This document shows positions 1-7,606 of a DNA stretch of 64,000 nt, in pieces. Positions within the stretch are counted from its first letter, which is position 1. Each line of letters begins with the position of its first letter. The notes under the pieces were generated by a model. The model was not told the origin of the DNA and searched no databases. It saw only the letters and a list, made by a program, of their open reading frames with translations. Position numbers and translations under genes: made by a program. The stretch is from Fictibacillus enclensis (GTDB taxonomy: Bacteria; Bacillota; Bacilli; Bacillales; Fictibacillaceae), in contig NZ_KQ758620.1 in the NCBI RefSeq assembly GCF_001457035.1, forward strand, positions 248,001 through 312,000. Direction: 5' to 3'.

Positions 1-369
1 CTTCAACAGTTGCTGTTCGCCAATCGTTTCAACGATTTCCCGGCATTGCGGGGTGGTACGGGTGTCGTTCCAAAGAATGGCGTTACGAAGCACCTGATTG
101 GTTTCATCGAGTAAGACCAGCCCGTGCATCTGACCCGAGAAACTGATTCCTTCAATATCTTCCGGGTTTCCATCAACTTGGGCAATCAGCTCCTTCAGGC
201 CTTCGGTCGTTTGCTTTACCCACTGTTCCGGATCCTGTTCACTGTATCCAAATTTCTCCTGAATTAGAGGATACGATTTGGAGACCTCATAACATACCTC
301 CCCCTTCTGGTTCACGAGCAAAATTTTTACCGCGCTTGTACCTAAATCTACACCGATGACATACTTCAT
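1..369 (-). CDS. xylB: Xylulokinase, N-terminal part (runs off window)
   Basis: FGGY-family sugar kinase that phosphorylates D-xylulose to xylulose 5-phosphate in the cytoplasm. Only the first 123 residues lie in the window; the gene continues past base 1. The start ATG (complement of 367-369) opens MKYVIGVDLGTSAVKILLVN, the actin-like phosphate-1 loop, and further on GISFSGQMHGLVLLD is the typical xylulokinase substrate-site motif. It follows xylA on the same strand, with a terminator hairpin in the gap. Family assignment is firm; the rest of the protein cannot be seen. Confidence 0.93.
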   Translation of the reverse strand, partial: MKYVIGVDLGTSAVKILLVNQKGEVCYEVSKSYPLIQEKFGYSEQDPEQWVKQTTEGLKELIAQVDGNPEDIEGISFSGQMHGLVLLDETNQVLRNAILWNDTRTTPQCREIVETIGEQQLLK

Positions 370-394
370 GTTTGATCATTCCTTTTCTATTGAT

Positions 395-433
395 AAAAAA
401 GTGCTGGGCAACTTGGATGTCCAGCACTTTTTG
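395..433 (-). terminator. Hairpin terminator between xylA and xylB
   Basis: Inverted repeat AAAAAGTGCTGG / CCAGCACTTTTT with a T-run on the minus strand, just after the xylA stop and before xylB. It would attenuate xylB relative to xylA. Confidence 0.75.
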
Positions 434-458
434 GTGGTTGATGAATGTTATTCTTTTC

Positions 459-1790
459 TTACACAGTCACGCTGGACAGTGTTTCAATGATGTAACGGTT
501 TACTGTTGCTTTCAGGCGCTCCTGGCGCCCGGATTGGTTCTTGATGTCGCCCAATTGATAAGCATAAGCCTCAAGAGCATGGAAATCTGTTTTTCCTTCG
601 ACAATGTCAAGGCCGATTCCTCTTGTATAGCTGCTGTAGCGGTCTTCAATGAAGGCATCCAGCACACGGTCTTCAATCAGTTTGTTCGCTACCTTCAAAC
701 CGATAGCAAAGCAATCCATTCCCGCAATGTGAGCATGGAACAGATCTTCCGGCTCAAAGGATCCTCTTCGAACCTTCGCATCAAAGTTCAAGCCGCCGCT
801 GCCAAGGCCGTCATTTTTAAGAATTTCATACATGGCCAGTGTAGCAGAATACAGGTCGGTCGGGAATTCGTCAGTATCCCAGCCAAGAAGCGTATCACCC
901 TGGTTCGCATCGACAGATCCAAGCATGCCGTTGATTCGAGCCACTCGCAGTTCATGTTCAAACGTATGGCCGGCAAGCGTCGCATGGTTGGCTTCCACGT
1001 TGAATTTGAATGTATCCTGAAGATCGTACTTTTGCAGGAACGCAAGACCCGTTGCCACGTCAAAGTCATATTGATGCTTCGTTGGCTCCTTCGGCTTCGG
1101 CTCAATAAGGAACTGTCCGTTAAAGCCGATTTCTTTTGCATAATCCTTGGCCATATGGAAGAAACGCGCGAGGTTATCCTGCTCCAGCTTCATGTCTGTG
1201 TTCAAGAGGGTTTCATATCCTTCACGTCCACCCCAGAACACATAGTTTTCAGCGCCAAGCTGCTTGGCCACTTCCAGCGCTTTTTTTACTTTCGCCGCGG
1301 AATAGGCGAACACATCAGCATTACTGGTTGTGGCTGCTCCGTGCACATAACGCGGATGGGTAAACATGTTTGCAGTGTTCCAAAGCAATTTTACTTTGCT
1401 GGTTTTCATATACTCCTGAATCATGTTTACGATAATGTCCTGATTTTCATTGGTTTCTTTTAAATTGCTTCCTTCTGGCGCAATATCCACATCATGGAAG
1501 CAGAAAAACGGAACATCGAGCTTTTCAAACAGTTCAAAAGCAGCATCCACACGTGCTTTGGCAAGGTCCATCCCTTTAAATTGATCCCAAGGACGGATGG
1601 CAGTTCCTACTCCGAACGGGTCAGTTCCATCTGCTGTAAAAGTATGCCAGTAAGCGACTGAAAAACGGAGCCATTCTTCCGCTGTTTTTCCATTGATCAC
1701 TTCAGCGGGATTGTAATAACGAAACGCGAGAGGATTGTTGGAATCCGCTCCTTCAAATTGAACTTGTTTCACGCCTTCAAAATATGCCAT
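459..1790 (-). CDS. xylA: Xylose isomerase
   Basis: Converts D-xylose to D-xylulose with two divalent metal ions; first step of the isomerase route, feeding xylB downstream. The 443 residues are full length for the class II (long) family. Visible signatures are [10 protein letters not shown] near residue 98 (catalytic His), [17 protein letters not shown] near 265 (metal-binding Glu/His) and [19 protein letters not shown] near 295. The start ATG follows a GGGGGA ribosome site. A XylR operator over the promoter and a cre site in the leader lie upstream, so control by xylose and by glucose repression is expected. Confidence 0.98.
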   Translation of the reverse strand: MAYFEGVKQVQFEGADSNNPLAFRYYNPAEVINGKTAEEWLRFSVAYWHTFTADGTDPFGVGTAIRPWDQFKGMDLAKARVDAAFELFEKLDVPFFCFHDVDIAPEGSNLKETNENQDIIVNMIQEYMKTSKVKLLWNTANMFTHPRYVHGAATTSNADVFAYSAAKVKKALEVAKQLGAENYVFWGGREGYETLLNTDMKLEQDNLARFFHMAKDYAKEIGFNGQFLIEPKPKEPTKHQYDFDVATGLAFLQKYDLQDTFKFNVEANHATLAGHTFEHELRVARINGMLGSVDANQGDTLLGWDTDEFPTDLYSATLAMYEILKNDGLGSGGLNFDAKVRRGSFEPEDLFHAHIAGMDCFAIGLKVANKLIEDRVLDAFIEDRYSSYTRGIGLDIVEGKTDFHALEAYAYQLGDIKNQSGRQERLKATVNRYIIETLSSVTV

Positions 1791-1829
1791 AGTATGTACT
1801 TCCCCCTTGATTGCTGTCAGAACCTATAA

Positions 1830-1843
1830 TGTAGCCGCTTACA
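1830..1843. promoter_or_regulatory. cre (CcpA) site in the xylA leader
   Basis: TGTAGCCGCTTACA, complement TGTAAGCGGCTACA, fits the Bacillus catabolite-responsive element consensus with a central CG. It lies between the promoter and the xylA start, the roadblock position known for Bacillus xyl operons. Confidence 0.7.
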
Positions 1844-1882
1844 TTACTGGCTGTATCGGCCCGCAGCTGATTTGTTACACCG

Positions 1883-1912
1883 ATTATAGCACCTTGCAAC
1901 TTAGTTTGTCTA
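1883..1912 (-). promoter_or_regulatory. xylA promoter
   Basis: On the minus strand, TAGACA (1907-1912) is separated by 18 bases from a perfect TATAAT (1883-1888). The -35 box sits inside the XylR operator, so repressor binding would block polymerase. Confidence 0.7.
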
Positions 1913-1925
1913 TCAAACAAACTAA
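1901..1925. promoter_or_regulatory. XylR operator of xylA
   Basis: Perfect inverted repeat TTAGTTTGT (1901-1909) / ACAAACTAA (1917-1925) with a 7-base spacer. It closely resembles the known Bacillus XylR operator half-sites TTAGTTTGT/ACAAACTAA. Confidence 0.88.
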
Positions 1926-2107
1926 ATAAATGGAACTATTTTTGTAATCGATTAAATCAAAGGCGTAGGCTAAATTCCTTTTCCTCAGCCTTACGGATTA
2001 GAAGTCGCTGTTTTCTTGAAATTAATGAAAAATAATCGCGCCATACACTACGACCAGGCCTATGAGAAACAACACCATAGTATCCAAAACCTGTCTCAGC
2101 TCTTTTA

Positions 2108-2131
2108 TTTAGTAATTATAATTTTACTAAA
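2108..2131. promoter_or_regulatory. Candidate MarR operator
   Basis: Inverted repeat TTTAGTAA-N8-TTACTAAA upstream of the MarR gene. A third copy of the half-site TTTAGTAA (2161-2168) abuts the -10 box of the putative promoter. The arrangement suggests autorepression; the binding protein is inferred from proximity only. Confidence 0.5.
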
Positions 2132-2145
2132 TATCATTAAATGAG

Positions 2146-2174
2146 TTGAAATAAATTAAATTTAGTAATAATAT
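2146..2174 (+). promoter_or_regulatory. Promoter of the MarR gene
   Basis: TTGAAA (2146-2151), 17-base spacer, TAATAT (2169-2174): a good sigma-A promoter 33 bases before the gene. Confidence 0.6.
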
Positions 2175-2207
2175 ATTAACCATAAGCACTTAAAAAGGAG
2201 AAACCTG

Positions 2208-2639
2208 ATGAAGAAAGAACTCGCACATGAATATATCACACTAATCCCCAACCTGTTTGGCAGCTTTAGTGAATTAAATAAAAATGCTACAGAACTAAGC
2301 CATATGCAGAACCATGTCATTGAGTATCTGTTCATGAACAAGCGGGCGTTTAACCTTAAAGAAATCAGCACCGGCCTGGATATCGCCAAGCAGCAGCTGA
2401 CCAATGTCGTCAGCGCTCTTGAAGTGCAAGGCTATTTGGTAAAAAAACCTGATCCCAAGGACAAACGGGCTGTGTTGATTGCACTCACTCCAAAAGGTAA
2501 AGAGGTTCAAGAAAAGAAATGGGCGGAAATCTACAACCGTTTCAGCCAAAACCTCACGAAATTAAACGAGGAAGAACAACGGGATTTGCAGTTCGCGCTT
2601 CATAAAGTAAATGTTTTATTAACCAAAATGGAGGGATAA
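2208..2639 (+). CDS. MarR family transcriptional regulator
   Basis: A 143-residue winged-helix regulator. The recognition region lies at about residues 50-75 (EISTGLDIAKQQLTNVVSAL), followed by the wing LVKKPDPKDKRAVLIALTPKG, which is the MarR-family DxR signature. The start has a strong AAAAGGAGA site. The next gene, a tiny membrane protein, begins 2 bases after its stop, so the two are co-transcribed. Inverted repeats around its promoter suggest autoregulation. The ligand is unknown. Confidence 0.9.
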   Translation: MKKELAHEYITLIPNLFGSFSELNKNATELSHMQNHVIEYLFMNKRAFNLKEISTGLDIAKQQLTNVVSALEVQGYLVKKPDPKDKRAVLIALTPKGKEVQEKKWAEIYNRFSQNLTKLNEEEQRDLQFALHKVNVLLTKMEG

Positions 2640-2641
2640 AC

Positions 2642-2800
2642 ATGAGTCAAAGGGAACGGGTTACCAACATTACCGCCGGTGTAATAACAGGAGTGGTCAT
2701 GGGTCTGTTGTTTAAAGATATGTATAAATGCCTGATCACCGGAGTCATCGCAGCCACTGTGATTACCATCTTAATGAGCCGACGTGCGAAGAAAGTGTAG
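2642..2800 (+). CDS. Small membrane protein, 52 residues
   Basis: Starts ATG two bases after the MarR stop, with GGAGG of the preceding codons as ribosome site (AAAATGGAGGGATAAAC). The protein MSQRERVTNITAGVITGVVM... has two hydrophobic stretches, about residues 10-23 and 30-45, and a basic tail RRAKKV. No family is recognised. Translational coupling to the MarR gene suggests it is the effector or target of that regulator. Confidence 0.6.
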   Translation: MSQRERVTNITAGVITGVVMGLLFKDMYKCLITGVIAATVITILMSRRAKKV

Positions 2801-2948
2801 AGTAATTACGAATATTTGGATTTTTTGCGATTCAGGAGAATGAAACCAGAGAAACAGCAGATATGACACTATTTTATTATTTAGATATTACTCGGGCTTG
2901 GTGTTTAATTTAAGCAATAATTCTAATTTCTGGAGTTGTTATATAACT

Positions 2949-3695
2949 ATGACTACTACTCTTATTATATTGATTATCACAGTAGTTTTTATTGGGGCGT
3001 TGATGAGGGCAACTTTTGGATTTGGAGAAGCCATAGTGAGTATGCCTTTACTAACACTTTTACCCGTTGACTTGCATACTTCAATTTCATTAATTGGCTT
3101 GGCAGGACTTACAGTGGCTTGTCTTAGTGTTGCTGCTGGATGGCGGCACATTGACCGCTCGTCTCTTGTTCTGCTCGCCACATCGACTTTTCTTGGAATT
3201 CCAGTTGGCTTGATTTTGGTCTCTTTTGCCCCGGCAGTTATCATAACTGTTTCGCTTGGAATTTTTCTAATTGTTTATGGCGTTTATTCACTAGTCAAAG
3301 CGAAGTTAGTTAATCAGGCAAGAAAAACGGTGTTACAACGTTCTGTTTGGGCCCTGCCTTTCGGATTCGCTTCCGGTGTGCTTGGCAGTGCTTATAACTT
3401 TAATGGTGTACCCGTTGTGGTTTACGGAACGATGAAGGGTTGGCAAAGAGATCAGTTTCAAGCAACCTTGCAAGCCCATTTCCTTATTTCTGGTGTACTG
3501 GTTGTTTTTGGCCAGGCAATTGGCGGATTATGGACAAAGGATCTGTTTTTCCTTTTTATGCCCTCCCTTCCTATAATAGTTATTGCTACTTTACTTGGCA
3601 CCTTTTTACATAGGCGAATCCCTCCTCATAAATTTGAGCGTTACGTATTTACTCTTATCGTGTTGCTCGGTATTTTATTGTTGATCAAATCCTGA
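2949..3695 (+). CDS. TauE/SafE family membrane permease
   Basis: About 248 residues with roughly eight hydrophobic helices and the two-fold repeat typical of the TauE/SafE (DUF81) family, which exports or imports sulfite, sulfonates or other small anions. Characteristic segments are FGEAIVSMPLL near residue 27 and VPVVVYGTMKGW in the second half. An ATG at 2949 is preferred over a TTG at 2898 because GGAG (2932-2935) precedes it and the shorter protein begins directly with the first helix. Substrate unknown. Confidence 0.8.
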   Translation: MTTTLIILIITVVFIGALMRATFGFGEAIVSMPLLTLLPVDLHTSISLIGLAGLTVACLSVAAGWRHIDRSSLVLLATSTFLGIPVGLILVSFAPAVIITVSLGIFLIVYGVYSLVKAKLVNQARKTVLQRSVWALPFGFASGVLGSAYNFNGVPVVVYGTMKGWQRDQFQATLQAHFLISGVLVVFGQAIGGLWTKDLFFLFMPSLPIIVIATLLGTFLHRRIPPHKFERYVFTLIVLLGILLLIKS

Positions 3696-3705
3696 ATAAA
3701 TCAGA

Positions 3706-3746
3706 AAAAATGGCGTGTAAACTGATATCAGTTCACACGCCATTTT
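3706..3746. terminator. Terminator after the TauE-like gene
   Basis: Stem AAAATGGCGTGT / ACACGCCATTTT around an ACTGATATCAGT loop that itself folds. Symmetric A/T flanks make it usable from both directions, serving the convergent oxidoreductase gene too. Confidence 0.75.
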
Positions 3747-3839
3747 AATCGAATTAGGATTAGGCAGTTTACTTTTTAAAAAAGATATCTTTACCCATTT
3801 TTATTTCCCTGCCTTCTTTTTTACTATGTAGTTAAAGAT

Positions 3840-4820
3840 TTACGAGCTGGCGTTTTTGGATCGATTGGTAGCAGGCATCAATGGCCAGCATATTTTTATA
3901 GGTTTCTTCAAGCGTATAAGACGGCTCTTTCCCCTCAAGAATACAGGAGGAAAGTGTTCGATCTGGCTGCGATACTGGTCACCTGCCACTTTTTCTTCCC
4001 GTTGCCCCTCCTTTGTCCGAATCAGGATCAGACCCTCTCCGCCATACACATCGGGGCGGAAAGCCCGATTCACTGTAATCGTTCCTTTTGTCCCGACCAC
4101 CTCGTACTCTTCCCGGTTGGCCATATCAAAACTGCAATCAAACACGACAGGGCTGCCGTTTTCCAGTTTCATATGAACAACAGAAGAGAGATCCACACCG
4201 GTAGAAGGATCAAGATCGGAGAACGCCTGTATCTCGACCGGTTCGGATTGTAAGATCGACCGGGCGGCATGGATGGAATAACAGCCAACATCATAAATGC
4301 TTCCACCGCCCTTTTCCTTGCTCAACCGGATATTTTCTTCACGGTTACTGATATAAAAAGAAAAACTTGAGCGCATGAGCTTCACCTCGCCGATCTCCCC
4401 GGAGGCGATAATTTCTTTCACACATTCGTGCTGAGGATGAAACTGATACATAAAGGCTTCCATAAAATAAACACCCTGTTCGCGGCACACCTCCGCCATT
4501 CCCTTCGTATCTTCTGCATGAAGAAATGCCGGCTTTTCACACAGAACATGCTTGCCCTTGCGCGCTGCTTTTACCGCCCATTCCAGATGCAGGTGATTGG
4601 GCAGGGGAATGTAAACGGATTCAATTTCCGGGTCATCCAGCAGCTTTTCATAGCTTTCATAGTACCTTGGAATCGACAGTTCTTCGGCCTTTGCCTTCCC
4701 TCTGTCTCCCCTGCTTGCCAAGCCAACGAGTTCTGCATTTTCCGAACGCTGTATGGCCGGCATGCCCTGAGTCAAACCGATGGTTGCAGTACTTAATACA
4801 CCCCAGCGGACTTTTTTCAT
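3840..4820 (-). CDS. Gfo/Idh/MocA family oxidoreductase, 3' end frameshifted
   Basis: NAD(P)-dependent sugar or polyol dehydrogenase family. N-terminal Rossmann domain starts KKVRWGVLSTATIGLTQGMP; CEKPAFLHAEDTK near residue 95 carries the family EKP motif; GGGSIYDVGCYSIHAAR near 172 is the conserved GGG-x-D-x-GCY/H element. The last ~40 residues read as a foreign sequence. Shifting one base near 3945-3953 restores the standard tail ILEGKEPSYTLEETYKNML...QKRQLV ending at 3832. So a single base is missing, either a real mutation or an assembly error in a short T-run. It lies divergent from xylR, which suggests a pentose-related substrate. Confidence 0.85.
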   Translation of the reverse strand: MKKVRWGVLSTATIGLTQGMPAIQRSENAELVGLASRGDRGKAKAEELSIPRYYESYEKLLDDPEIESVYIPLPNHLHLEWAVKAARKGKHVLCEKPAFLHAEDTKGMAEVCREQGVYFMEAFMYQFHPQHECVKEIIASGEIGEVKLMRSSFSFYISNREENIRLSKEKGGGSIYDVGCYSIHAARSILQSEPVEIQAFSDLDPSTGVDLSSVVHMKLENGSPVVFDCSFDMANREEYEVVGTKGTITVNRAFRPDVYGGEGLILIRTKEGQREEKVAGDQYRSQIEHFPPVFLRGKSRLIRLKKPIKICWPLMPATNRSKNASS

Positions 4821-4946
4821 GTTTTGTCCTCCATTTTAAAAGTGTGATCGTCTGGTTTTACAGCATGGTTATCTGTTCTGTATTGTTTTATAATTGTAAG
4901 TAAATGGATTCACTGTTCTTTCTATTTCTTATCTTAGCATGAATAA

Positions 4947-4981
4947 CTAAGTTTGTATATTGACCAAACTAAGTTTATACT
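4947..4981 (+). promoter_or_regulatory. xylR promoter with overlapping XylR operator
   Basis: TTGTAT (4953-4958), 17-base spacer, TATACT (4976-4981). The imperfect repeat CTAAGTTTG (4947-4955) / CAAACTAAG (4965-4973) has the same 9-base spacing between TTTG and CAAA as the xylA operator, so xylR is probably autoregulated. Confidence 0.65.
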
Positions 4982-5012
4982 AATATAAACGCTCAAATGT
5001 TAGGAGAATTTT

Positions 5013-6173
5013 ATGCAAACGATTACCTGGAACCAGCAAGTTGTAAAAAGAAACAATAAATCGCTCGTATTGCAGACGATCATCGAAAAAGAACCCGTTT
5101 CACGCGCCGACATCGCCCAGATTACCGGGCTGAACAAAGCGACCGTCTCCTCTCTTGTGAACGATATTCTGGAAGAGAATTTGATCTTTGAATCCGGCCC
5201 GGGGGAATCCAGCGGGGGGCGGCGGCCAGTACTCCTTCACTTCAACAAGACCGCCGGATATGCAATCGGTATTGATATCGGGGTCAATTACGTCTTGAGC
5301 ATGCTGACGGATTTAAAAGGAAACATCCTTATTGAAAAAAATCAGCCCATAAAGAATGTGGCGTTTGACGCAGTGACAGACGTGGTCAGTGAAATGATCC
5401 GCTCTTTGATCCTTGAAATGCCTAAAAGCTCCTACGGTGCAGTCGGAATTGGAATCGGCGTACCAGGCATTGTGGACAAGCAAGGAACTGTTCTTTTTGC
5501 CCCAAACCTGAACTGGAGCAACATTTCGTTAAAACAGCATATTGAAGAAGAGTTCAAGCTGCCGGTCCTTATTGAAAATGAAGCCAATGCAGGCGCATAT
5601 GGCGAAAAGCAGCTGGGAGCCGGCCAAAGCTTTCAGGACATCATTTATGTCAGTGCCGGAATCGGAATTGGTGCCGGAATTATTCTGAACGGAGAATTAT
5701 ACCAAGGCAAGAACGGATACTCCGGAGAACTCGGACATGTGATCATTCAGGCCAACGGCAAAAAATGCAGCTGCGGGAGTCAGGGATGCTGGGAGGTTTA
5801 TGCTTCCGAAAACGCACTTCTTGAAATGGCGCCCCAGCAAGATGCCACGCTCGAATCACTTGTTGCGTTGGCAGAACAGAACGACCCGGAAGCCATTGCG
5901 TTGTTTGAAAAAATCGGAGTATCCATCGGAATCGGAGTGAACAACATCATTAACGCCTTTAATCCCGAGCAGGTCATCATCGGAAACCGGCTCGTGGTCG
6001 CCAAACAATGGCTTGAAGGACCGATTTTGGAAACCATTCAAACCCATACCCTTCCGTTTCATCAAAAAGAAGTGCAGCTGCAGTTCTCTCAGCTTTCAGT
6101 TTATTCAGCAGCACTTGGCGTCTCCGCTTTTGTAGTTGAAAACTTTATCCGCGATGGCATCACTGTCCTCTAA
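5013..6173 (+). CDS. xylR: Xylose operon repressor, ROK family
   Basis: A 386-residue ROK regulator. The N-terminal winged helix-turn-helix at about residues 20-65 reads SRADIAQITGLNKATVSSLV. The ROK sugar-binding domain starts AIGIDIGVNYVLSMLTD near 85, with the zinc motif CSCGSQGCWE near 252. It matches Bacillus XylR in length and layout, and the XylR-type operators at xylA and in its own promoter support the name. The gene is 3.2 kb from xylA, separated by four unrelated genes, rather than adjacent and divergent as is common. Confidence 0.9.
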   Translation: MQTITWNQQVVKRNNKSLVLQTIIEKEPVSRADIAQITGLNKATVSSLVNDILEENLIFESGPGESSGGRRPVLLHFNKTAGYAIGIDIGVNYVLSMLTDLKGNILIEKNQPIKNVAFDAVTDVVSEMIRSLILEMPKSSYGAVGIGIGVPGIVDKQGTVLFAPNLNWSNISLKQHIEEEFKLPVLIENEANAGAYGEKQLGAGQSFQDIIYVSAGIGIGAGIILNGELYQGKNGYSGELGHVIIQANGKKCSCGSQGCWEVYASENALLEMAPQQDATLESLVALAEQNDPEAIALFEKIGVSIGIGVNNIINAFNPEQVIIGNRLVVAKQWLEGPILETIQTHTLPFHQKEVQLQFSQLSVYSAALGVSAFVVENFIRDGITVL

Positions 6174-6178
6174 ACAGC

Positions 6179-6218
6179 AAAACACCGGTTCAGGGTATTC
6201 CTGAAACCGGTGTTTTTT
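6179..6218. terminator. Convergent terminator xylR / gntP
   Basis: Stem AACACCGGTTCAGG / CCTGAAACCGGTGTT followed by T7 on the plus strand, with AAAA on the other side. It can stop both xylR and the converging permease transcript. Confidence 0.85.
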
Positions 6219-7540
6219 TAACTGATCAGCGCGTTAATAATCAATACTCCTGCCAGACCAACAAGTGATGCAATGGTAACCATCACGGACCAGGTTTTGA
6301 TGGTTTTTCCGATTGACAGGTTAAAGAATTCTTTGTAAATCCAGAACCCGGCATCGTTTACGTGGGAGAAGGTCATGCTTCCTGCCCCTGTAGCCAGAAC
6401 CATAAGCTCCGGACTGACATGGGTTGCAGCGACTAATGGTGCCGCAATTCCCGCGGCTGTCATCCCGGCAACCGTTGCCGATCCCAGAACGACCCTGAGG
6501 ATGGCGGCAATCAGCCAGGCCAGCAGCAATGGTGACATTGATGAACCTTCCATTAGGTTCGCCACATATTTGTCCACATGGCTGTCGATCAGCACTTGCT
6601 TGAAGGCACCCCCGCCGCCAATGATCAACAAGATCATGGCAATGCTTGCAACTGATTCGGAGACCGAGTTCATCAGCTCAGGCATCTTCTTTCCGCGGTT
6701 CAAGCCAAATGTGAAAATGGCGACGATGACCGCGATCAAAAGTGCAACCCCCGGATTTCCGAGGAACTGGGCCATCGGGACCAGTGAAGAATGCGGCATG
6801 GCAATTTCCACGACCGCCTGGAAGGCGATCAGAATAACAGGGATAAGTGCCGTAAAGACACTGATGCCAAAGCCAGGCATCTCATGTTCTTCAAAATGCT
6901 TTGGTGTAAACAGTCCTTTTGGAATTTCAACTTCCAGATCTTCTTTCTTAAAGAGCCTGGTGTACATCGGCCCGCTCAAAATAACGGCCGGAACTGCGAT
7001 GATAATTCCGTATAGAAGGGTCAGACCCAGATTGGCATGAAAGATTCCGGCAACCGCCGTTGGCCCCGGATGCGGTGGAACAAATCCGTGCATCGTAATG
7101 AGCGCCGCAATGACCGGCATCCCGATATAGAGAATAGGCACACTCGCTTCCGCTGCAATAACAAACACGAGCGGAATAAGGACAACCACGCCTGTTTCAA
7201 AAAATAAAGCGATTCCAACAATGACAGCAGTAAGAACAGCAGCAAACTGAACCCGGTTTCTGCCAAATACCCGGATCAATGTGGTAGCGATTCGCTGGGC
7301 ACCGCCCGAGTCTGCCATCAACTTACCGAGCATGCCTCCAAACCCGATGACCAGAGCCAGGCTTCCAAGCGTTCCGCCCAGACCGTTCGTTACTGACGTC
7401 ATAGCTTCCGCCGGGGTCATGCCTTCCATAATCCCGACAAGCACTCCAACAATAATCAATGAGATGAAAGCGTTTAACTTAAAGACCACCATGAGCAGCA
7501 ACAACAGGGCAATCCCTATGCAAATATATACGATTGGCAT
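6218..7540 (-). CDS. GntP family gluconate/acid-sugar permease
   Basis: About 440 residues with 12 or more hydrophobic helices, matching gluconate:H+ symporters. Family signatures include GFGGMLGKLMADSGGAQRIA near residue 65 and HGFVPPHPGPTAVA near 148. The start MPIVYICIG (7540) follows an AGAGGT site and is preferred over an upstream extension rich in charged residues. It is the last gene of the garR-kinase-permease operon and probably imports the acid sugar (tetronate, glycerate or glucarate type) used by the two enzymes. Confidence 0.9.
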   Translation of the reverse strand: MPIVYICIGIALLLLLMVVFKLNAFISLIIVGVLVGIMEGMTPAEAMTSVTNGLGGTLGSLALVIGFGGMLGKLMADSGGAQRIATTLIRVFGRNRVQFAAVLTAVIVGIALFFETGVVVLIPLVFVIAAEASVPILYIGMPVIAALITMHGFVPPHPGPTAVAGIFHANLGLTLLYGIIIAVPAVILSGPMYTRLFKKEDLEVEIPKGLFTPKHFEEHEMPGFGISVFTALIPVILIAFQAVVEIAMPHSSLVPMAQFLGNPGVALLIAVIVAIFTFGLNRGKKMPELMNSVSESVASIAMILLIIGGGGAFKQVLIDSHVDKYVANLMEGSSMSPLLLAWLIAAILRVVLGSATVAGMTAAGIAAPLVAATHVSPELMVLATGAGSMTFSHVNDAGFWIYKEFFNLSIGKTIKTWSVMVTIASLVGLAGVLIINALIS

Positions 7541-7606
7541 GATTTCTACCTCTTTTCTTCTGTAGTCGGGGATGCACCACTCTTCTGCCGTGCATCCCCT
7601 CAATTC

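Noticed and set aside
372-1463. Long plus-strand reading frame (363 codons) antisense to xylA
   Set aside because: xylA is certain on the other strand; the antisense frame shows no family pattern, no proper ribosome site, and is typical of a shadow frame.
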